A stretch of DNA of 5,560 nt from Candidatus Margulisiibacteriota bacterium. GTDB taxonomy: Bacteria; Margulisbacteria; WOR-1; O2-12-FULL-45-9. The position numbers and the translations under genes are program-made. The stretch covers positions 1 to 5,560 of the forward strand of contig JASEHX010000088.1 in assembly GCA_030018645.1 (NCBI GenBank), written 5' to 3'. Below are positions 4,682 through 5,560 of the stretch, in pieces (the first letter of the stretch is position 1; each line of letters opens with the position of its first letter). The notes beneath the pieces were generated by a model. It saw only the letters and a program-made list of their open reading frames with translations, made no database searches and had not been told where the DNA came from.

Positions 4682-5560
4682 AATTCTCTTGACGGCATGG
4701 CAGATGATTTTGTTGGCAGGGATGGCGTTTGGCATTACTTTGCAGGAAAGCATTGATATAGCCCTTCGAGAAAATCCTTCCGTCAAAGCCGCCAAAAGCA
4801 ATTATTCGGCTGCACAGACCAGATTATATCAAGCCGCCGGCGCTTTTTTACCATCGGTTAAATTATCCGGCAATTACGGGCAGTCATATACCCAGCCGTC
4901 TACGGTGCAAATAACAACTAGCTCGACCACGGGAGCGGTTACCCAAACTTTTACTTTTGGCACCGACGCGTCTTATAATGCAAAATCCTATTCCGCCGCC
5001 TTAACCCAGCCAATATTTGTCGGCGCATTATTCCCCGGGTATGGGATGGTGGCAAAATCAGTGGACGTTGCCGGCCAGGATTACCGCAAAGCAGTGCAAG
5101 ATACCACTTTTGACGTTACCGTAACTTATTATGGAGTATTGGCATCGAAAAAATACATCGAATTATGTAAAGACACATTGAAAACTGCCCAGACCCATTA
5201 TGACCAGGTAAATACCATGTTGAATAATGGCGTTGCTCCCTTGGCCGATTTGTTGCGAGCGGAAGTAAGGGTATCAAACGCTGAGATAGCGCTTACCAAA
5301 GCTTACAACACTTTTGAAAATGCCAAGAATGCATATAATAATGCCCTTGGTATTGACCTTAATGCGACAGTGGAGGTGGGAGAAAAATACGAGGTACCAA
5401 AAATTCAGGCGCCCGACTTAGCGGTATTACTGGATACGGCTTATAAGAACCGGCCTGACTGGTTGAGCTACATATTGGGTAAAAAAATTGCGGAAGATAA
5501 TATTGCTTTAGCAAAAACAGCTTATTGGCCAACGGTTTATTTAAATGGTACCAGCACTTA
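4671..5560 (+). CDS. TolC-family outer-membrane efflux protein, N-terminal part (runs off the right edge)
   Basis: The frame is open from 4671 to the window edge (296 codons seen; family members are usually about 430-480 residues). It begins with a signal peptide: MKNK, a hydrophobic core to about residue 20, and probable cleavage near FG-ITLQE. Mature features fit TolC-family trimeric outer-membrane channels that pair with inner-membrane pumps and periplasmic adaptors: TLQESIDIALRENPSVKAAK (23-42), AFLPSV (58-63), then long helical stretches including VAPLADLLRAEVRVSNAEIAL (188-208), ALGID (225-229) and NRPDW (260-264), and the beginning of the second repeat at AYWPTVYLNG (285-294). The segment 76-105, rich in Thr and Ser, fits beta-barrel or extracellular loop sequence. 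No Shine-Dalgarno site precedes the ATG, and it overlaps the stop of the phosphatase remnant, so coupled initiation is likely. An in-frame ATG at 4656 would add five residues. No pump partner is in the window. Confidence 0.9.
   Translation, partial: MKNKILLTAWQMILLAGMAFGITLQESIDIALRENPSVKAAKSNYSAAQTRLYQAAGAFLPSVKLSGNYGQSYTQPSTVQITTSSTTGAVTQTFTFGTDASYNAKSYSAALTQPIFVGALFPGYGMVAKSVDVAGQDYRKAVQDTTFDVTVTYYGVLASKKYIELCKDTLKTAQTHYDQVNTMLNNGVAPLADLLRAEVRVSNAEIALTKAYNTFENAKNAYNNALGIDLNATVEVGEKYEVPKIQAPDLAVLLDTAYKNRPDWLSYILGKKIAEDNIALAKTAYWPTVYLNGTST

Noticed and set aside
4029..4801. Minus-strand frames opposite marC and the tolC start
   Set aside because: marC and tolC are clear family members on the plus strand; the antisense translations look random and have no initiation signal.
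1..5560. CRISPR arrays, tRNA or rRNA genes, transposases, integrases and attachment sites
   Set aside because: No spaced repeats, cloverleaf-like sequence, ribosomal RNA signature or recombinase motifs were found by reading both strands.

Overview
The window looks like ordinary chromosomal sequence from an uncultivated or poorly sampled diderm bacterium. A TolC-type outer-membrane protein with a signal peptide implies an outer membrane. Base composition is moderate, genes are tightly packed and mostly start-stop coupled, and several promoters sit so close to start codons that their mRNAs should be leaderless. I cannot name the lineage from sequence alone; a candidate phylum of the Margulisbacteria, Omnitrophica or Elusimicrobia type is a guess.

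Layout. At the left edge (1-60) is a strikingly G-rich stretch just past the end of pta. Positions 61-1713 hold a two-gene minus-strand operon: a DEDDh (DnaQ-type) exonuclease followed by phosphate acetyltransferase (pta). An 89-bp divergent promoter region (1714-1802) separates it from a plus-strand pair (1803-2478): a minimal nucleotidyltransferase (MntA-like) overlapping a HEPN protein with the R-x4-H-x-Y signature (HepT-like), i.e. a type VII toxin-antitoxin module. This pair is clearly more AT-rich than its neighbours, and its last codons overlap tail to tail with the next minus-strand operon (2464-3980): a type-4 [4Fe-4S] uracil-DNA glycosylase and a DUF362 protein, coupled by an ATGA overlap. 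A second divergent promoter region (about 3981-4044) starts a plus-strand run: a MarC-family membrane protein, an 18-codon remnant of a SixA/RHG histidine phosphatase gene, and a TolC-family efflux protein that runs off the right edge.

How the genes fit together. Pta belongs to acetyl-CoA/acetyl-phosphate energy metabolism. The exonuclease and glycosylase are DNA-maintenance enzymes. MntA/HepT is a stress or defence module whose antitoxin chemically modifies the toxin. MarC and TolC are envelope proteins. These are separate small transcription units rather than one pathway.

Most notable observations: (1) the severed SixA start, MSNLYLVRHGDAERHYEE followed by a stop, wedged between marC and tolC and overlapping both; (2) a shared promoter core GCTAnnAT at four transcription units, three of which place the start codon 8-9 nt after the -10 box, implying leaderless mRNAs and moving the glycosylase start to 3980; (3) the compact AT-rich MntA/HepT module; (4) the G-rich/C-rich sequence after pta. 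I found no wholly new multi-gene system.
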